A stretch of DNA of 14,925 nucleotides, from NCBI GenBank assembly GCA_900769035.1, contig CAAGFD010000301.1:1-14925 (forward strand). The letters run 5' to 3'. Source of the stretch: Bacteroidales bacterium (lineage in GTDB: Bacteria > Bacteroidota > Bacteroidia > Bacteroidales > Paludibacteraceae). The notes beneath the pieces were generated by a model that saw only the letters and a list, made by a program, of their open reading frames with translations, searched no databases and was not told where the DNA came from. The position numbers were made by a program, and so were the translations under genes. Below are positions 14,221 through 14,925 of the stretch, piece after piece. The stretch's first letter is position 1; the number at the start of each line of letters is the position of its first letter.

Positions 14221-14925
14221 TCAATTTGTAAAAATTAGTTCTCCGTTGTTGACATCTACCGTTATCGGTGCTTGCTTGTTGATATTACCGGAAATTATCT
14301 CTTTAGATAATTTGTTGAGAACTAAGTGTTGTAAAGCTCGCTTAACAGGTCTCGCTCCGAATTGAGGGTCATAGCCGGCTTCAGCCAATTTATTTATGGC
14401 TTTATCGGTAAATCTAAAGTCGATATCGTTCTCTTTCAATTGTTTTGCTATTCCGCGTAATTGAAGTTTTACAATTTCCGTTATCTCGTCTTTTCTCAGT
14501 GGTGTAAACATAATCAAGTCGTCGACACGATTGAGAAACTCCGGTTTGATAGTCTTTTTCAGTAAACCGAATACTTCTGCTTTGGTACTCTCCATCAGTT
14601 CTGTGCTGTTGACATTATTTGCAGATTCGTAGCGGTCTCTGATAATGTCGGAACCCAAGTTGGAAGTCATGATAATGATAGTATTCTTGAAGTTTACCGT
14701 TCTTCCTTTATTGTCTGTAAGTCTACCATCGTCAAGTACTTGCAGTAGAATGTTGAATACATTCGGGTGGGCTTTCTCTATCTCGTCGAAAAGCACTACG
14801 GAGTATGGTTTACGGCGTATAGCTTCTGTGAGTTGTCCGCCTTCGTCATAACCTATGTATCCCGGAGGGGCTCCGATTAAACGAGAGTGAGAATGAGCTT
14901 CCTGATATTCACTCATATCTATACG
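14221..14925 (-). CDS. clpB: ClpB disaggregase, C-terminal part (cut by window edge)
   Basis: This is the second AAA+ module and C-terminal domain of the ClpB/Hsp100 chaperone, which threads aggregated proteins through a hexamer with DnaK. The reading frame stays open to the last base, with Arg-Ile-Asp ahead of MSEYQEAHS, so the Met at 14916 is internal and the N-terminal two thirds, including both Walker A motifs, lie outside. Visible parts are the pore loop GAPPGYIGYDEGGQL, Walker B (VVLFDEIEKAHP), sensor 1 (IIIMTSNLGS), the arginine-finger region (IKPEFLNRVDDLI) and sensor 2 (GYDPQFGARPVKRALQ). DMSEYQE and the short C-terminus ending ELIFTN favour ClpB over ClpC or ClpA. It faces the Lrp gene across a shared terminator. 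Confidence 0.92.
   Translation of the reverse strand, partial: RIDMSEYQEAHSHSRLIGAPPGYIGYDEGGQLTEAIRRKPYSVVLFDEIEKAHPNVFNILLQVLDDGRLTDNKGRTVNFKNTIIIMTSNLGSDIIRDRYESANNVNSTELMESTKAEVFGLLKKTIKPEFLNRVDDLIMFTPLRKDEITEIVKLQLRGIAKQLKENDIDFRFTDKAINKLAEAGYDPQFGARPVKRALQHLVLNKLSKEIISGNINKQAPITVDVNNGELIFTN

Noticed and set aside
14914..14916. ATG at 14916 (- strand) as the true start of a short AAA+ protein
   Set aside because: The frame is open upstream to the window edge and reads Arg-Ile-Asp before Met, matching the internal ClpB sequence; the gene is cut by the window, not short.

Overview
The window reads as a chromosomal segment of an uncultured or gut-type Bacteroidales bacterium. This rests on the gene order rnfB-C-D-G-E-A, TAnnTTTG-type -7 promoter elements, mostly AT-rich leaders without a Shine-Dalgarno sequence, and paired outer-membrane beta-barrel genes with Bacteroidetes-style signal peptides. 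Genus cannot be read from the sequence. The first 17 bases are not genomic: they match the end of the Illumina TruSeq adapter, so this is the untrimmed end of an assembled contig and whatever precedes rnfB is missing.

Positions 19-5794 hold a complete six-gene Rnf operon on the + strand. It encodes an ion-pumping ferredoxin:NAD+ oxidoreductase, with RnfB (iron-sulfur), RnfC (NADH/FMN/iron-sulfur), RnfD and RnfG (covalent FMN), and RnfE and RnfA (membrane subunits with paired cysteines). It ends at a 15-bp bidirectional terminator. The most unusual part is RnfB, which carries a roughly 240-residue repetitive tail, probably disordered, encoded by tandem DNA repeats.

Positions 5924-7502 hold two - strand genes for exported proteins: an HSL-type alpha/beta-hydrolase and a small helical, possibly Spy/CpxP-like protein. 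A terminator lies between them. Positions 7694-12040 form a tight - strand operon of four genes with overlaps of 4 and 14 bases and one gap of 6. In transcription order these are glycerate kinase, an MmcQ/YjbR-fold protein, a small outer-membrane beta-barrel, and a large beta-barrel with an N-terminal helix-hairpin-helix region. The last two have no assignable function.

Positions 12041-12250 are a divergent promoter region with a candidate operator dyad. To its right lie mtaB (tRNA methylthiotransferase, possibly leaderless) and an Lrp/AsnC regulator with a well-formed promoter. A second bidirectional terminator follows, then the C-terminal third of clpB, which runs off the right edge on the - strand.

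No tRNA, rRNA, CRISPR array, insertion sequence or phage gene was seen, and no gap between genes exceeds 300 bases. No clearly new system was found. The best candidates for a second look are the RnfB tail, the helix-hairpin-helix/beta-barrel pair, and the operator dyad.
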